A DNA stretch of 64,000 nt, taken from positions 806,001 to 870,000 of the forward strand of contig CP072828.1 in assembly GCA_017945845.1 (NCBI GenBank), read 5' to 3'. Below, piece by piece: positions 62,617 to 64,000 of the stretch. The notes under the pieces are model-generated. The model was not told the DNA's origin. It saw only the letters and a program-made list of their open reading frames with translations, and ran no database searches. The translations under genes and the position numbers were made by a program. Source of the stretch: Carnobacteriaceae bacterium zg-C25. GTDB lineage: Bacteria > Bacillota > Bacilli > Lactobacillales > Aerococcaceae. Position 1 is the stretch's first letter; the number at the start of each line of letters is the position of its first letter.

Positions 62617-62750
62617 GATAATTCTCCTTTTATTAGATTTAGCGCTTTAATTATAAGGGAATATCTGACCTTTTTGTATACATAATTTAAAAGGTGTTGA
62701 TAGCTTCCTTGCGGAAGCCACCAACACCAAATATTATAGAACCATTAATC

Positions 62751-62785
62751 AAAAAACGTGTAAGCAAACCGCCTACACGTTTTTT
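62751..62785 (+). terminator. Original terminator of the ABC exporter operon, displaced by the IS
   Basis: AAAAAACGTGTA (62751-62762) and TACACGTTTTTT (62774-62785) form a perfect 12-base stem. Without the IS and one copy of its duplication, this hairpin would lie about two bases after the stop region of the ABC permease, so it is that operon's own terminator. Confidence 0.85.
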
Positions 62786-62792
62786 ATATGAT

Positions 62793-62831
62793 TAAAGGCG
62801 TTGATAACTTCCTTTTGAAAGCTATCAACGC
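62793..62831 (-). terminator. Terminator of the CoA-binding protein gene
   Basis: GGCGTTGATA and TATCAACGCC, with further pairing of AACTT/AAGCT type inside, form a long stem just after the stop of the gene at 62846. The T-rich tail on the minus strand is short. Confidence 0.7.
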
Positions 62832-62845
62832 CCAATATGATGAAA

Positions 62846-63256
62846 TTACTGATTTTCATTGGCAAGCATTTGACGATGCTCAATTTTAACGCACTTGTCC
62901 ATAACAATATGTTGTACGCCATTTTTAGTTAGCGTATCGTACGCTTCTTGACTAAACAATCCTAATTGCGCCCAAAAAATTTTAGCATCTATTTGAACAA
63001 ACTCTTTAGCCACGTCATTTAAAAATTCACTCCGTCTAAAGACATTGACGATGTCAACGGGAAATGGAATATCCAACAAACTTGCGTATACTTTTTCACC
63101 AAGAATCGTTTCTCCTGCACACGTTGGATTAACTGGAATAATGGTATATCCATTTTGCTGCATATATTCAGAGACCCGATATGATGTTGCTTCACTTCGA
63201 TTGGATAATCCAACTACCGCAATAGTTTTTGATGTTTTTAAATATGTTTCAATCAT
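62846..63256 (-). CDS. CoA-binding domain protein, YccU type
   Basis: A 136-residue single-domain protein of the CoA_binding_2 family. The Rossmann-like start has IAVVGLSNRSEATSYRV at residues 12-28, and the end has VMDKCVKIEHRQ, typical for YccU. It binds CoA or a related nucleotide, but no clear physiological function is established. It is probably co-transcribed with the FMN reductase gene 39 bases upstream. Confidence 0.88.
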   Translation of the reverse strand: MIETYLKTSKTIAVVGLSNRSEATSYRVSEYMQQNGYTIIPVNPTCAGETILGEKVYASLLDIPFPVDIVNVFRRSEFLNDVAKEFVQIDAKIFWAQLGLFSQEAYDTLTKNGVQHIVMDKCVKIEHRQMLANENQ

Positions 63257-63295
63257 TGTTCCCCCTACAATTTCGACGCCAATAAAAAAGTTTGA

Positions 63296-63835
63296 TTATG
63301 CGTTTAACACAGCTTCTACTTGTTTGTCTAAGTCAGCTAATACACTTTCTTCTAAAACTAATTTACCGTCAGCCCATGCTGAACCGTTAATCGTTGATGT
63401 TGTGAACGGTTCAACAACACTTGTACGAACAAATGGTAATAGGAAGCGGTAATCATCCGCAACACGATCGTGTCCTCCATTAGCAACAATTGAAACCGTT
63501 GTTTTTTTATCTTGTAAAATAGAAGGTCCTTTTGGATCACTTAAATCTAATGCACGACTTAACCAGTCTACTAAATTTTTAACAGGACCTGGAATACCGT
63601 AATTATACGCTGGTGAAACGAACCAAATCACGTCTGCTTTTGCAACAGCATCGCGAATGGCTTGAACTTCAGGCAATACAGGTGTTTCTAAATCTTGTGA
63701 AAACACAGGTACTTTTGAATAATCTAAATAAGCAACTTCTGCTTTTCCGTTTAATTTTTCTTCTGCAATTTGTGCAAATTGATGGTTAAATGACCCTTGA
63801 CGTAAAGAACCAACAACAAATAATACTTTTTTCAT
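63296..63835 (-). CDS. NADPH-dependent FMN reductase family protein
   Basis: A 179-residue flavodoxin-fold oxidoreductase. The phosphate-binding loop is GSLRQGSFNHQFA at residues 9-21, and the family motif SPAYNYGIPGPVKNLVDW is near 74. It reduces flavin, quinones or azo compounds using NAD(P)H; the exact acceptor is unknown. GGAG precedes the ATG. A perfect palindromic operator overlaps its promoter, which points to control by a redox- or quinone-sensing repressor. Confidence 0.9.
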   Translation of the reverse strand: MKKVLFVVGSLRQGSFNHQFAQIAEEKLNGKAEVAYLDYSKVPVFSQDLETPVLPEVQAIRDAVAKADVIWFVSPAYNYGIPGPVKNLVDWLSRALDLSDPKGPSILQDKKTTVSIVANGGHDRVADDYRFLLPFVRTSVVEPFTTSTINGSAWADGKLVLEESVLADLDKQVEAVLNA

Positions 63836-63858
63836 AATAAAACTCCTTTTTATTTATG

Positions 63859-63896
63859 TTACGTTGTAATTATATCAGTTACAACGTAAAAGTCAA
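63859..63896 (-). promoter_or_regulatory. Promoter and perfect palindromic operator of the FMN reductase
   Basis: On the minus strand TTGACT (63891-63896) and TATAAT (63869-63874) are 16 bases apart. TTACGTTGTAA (63859-63869) and TTACAACGTAA (63879-63889) are exact inverted copies: one fills the spacer and the other follows the -10 box. Repressor binding would block RNA polymerase. Confidence 0.75.
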
Positions 63897-63902
63897 TACT
63901 TT

Positions 63903-64000
63903 TTATGATTCACTCACTGTATCGAATTTACCCGTTTTGATTAACTGTTTTACCGTATGGATAAAGGCACCTATTCCAGTTAGTGTTAAACACAAAATGA
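63903..64000 (-). CDS. 3' end of an unidentified gene at the right edge
   Basis: A minus-strand frame is open from the window edge to the stop at 63903-63905, about 32 codons. The end reads LTGIGAFIHTVKQLIKTGKFD and has a hydrophobic then basic character, as in the last segment of a small membrane protein. It is too short to identify. It ends just upstream of the FMN reductase promoter. Confidence 0.45.
   Translation of the reverse strand, partial: ILCLTLTGIGAFIHTVKQLIKTGKFDTVSES

Larger units (their letters stand above)
61249..62743 (-). mobile_element. ISL3-family insertion sequence, intact
   Basis: A 1495-base element. Left end GGTTCTATGTCAAAT (61249 onward) and right end GGTTCTATAATATTT (read minus from 62743) continue with a shared TGGTGTTGGTG, so the 25-base terminal repeats differ at five positions. 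It is flanked by the exact 8-base duplication ATTAATCA (61241-61248 and 62744-62751), the duplication length usual for ISL3. One transposase gene fills it. The insertion is recent by the intact duplication. Confidence 0.95.

Overview
This AT-rich window comes from a low-GC Gram-positive bacterium, most likely a member of the Lactobacillales. Support for this includes strong GGAGG-type ribosome binding sites, a T-box leader on hisS-aspS, an LPxTG-anchored MucBP adhesin, a relP-relR-relS-like operon as in streptococci, a class Ib nrdF, a holin-like type I toxin and an ISL3-family insertion sequence. I would not name a genus. Most genes are on the minus strand. No rRNA, tRNA or CRISPR array was found.

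Region 1 (1-11.6 kb) is a histidine-utilisation locus. The minus-strand run is ftcD, fchA, fhs and hutD, with hutD cut by the left edge. A very large SARP-like (BTAD, AAA ATPase, TPR) regulator follows, then hutI. Divergent hutU and a formate/nitrite-family channel complete it. Together the genes convert urocanate to glutamate, and the formimino carbon passes through tetrahydrofolate to formate. Fhs can recover ATP in that direction and the channel could export the formate. Short T-rich repeats at helical spacing lie in the two main intergenic regions.

Region 2 (11.6-24.5 kb) is housekeeping: a nitroreductase, thioredoxin, hisS-aspS behind a T-box, a DEAD-box helicase with a terminator-like leader, an acetyltransferase, diaminopimelate dehydrogenase, and an operon trmK, nif3, pepT, DUF4298, and a LacC-like sugar-phosphate kinase. 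Region 3 (24.6-32.5 kb) holds a nickel/peptide-type ABC operon (nikABCDE-like) with an operator-flanked promoter, then a small alarmone synthetase with a two-component system in the relPRS order.

Region 4 (32.5-45.3 kb) carries a type I toxin-antitoxin locus missed by ordinary ORF cut-offs, gnd, aspartokinase, mnmG-mnmE with an odd leader and an array of intergenic repeats, nrdF behind two NrdR-like boxes, and a tightly overlapped peptidase, exporter and methyltransferase operon.

Region 5 (45.3-64 kb) is the most accessory part. It holds a 1692-residue adhesin with nine MucBP repeats and a G10 tract upstream, acylphosphatase, a TSUP permease, a P-type ATPase, pepF, and a TetR-controlled FtsX-type ABC exporter with a long coiled coil. 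An intact ISL3-family element with an exact 8-bp target duplication has landed on the stop codon of that exporter and separated it from its terminator. A CoA-binding protein and an FMN reductase with a perfect palindromic operator end the window.
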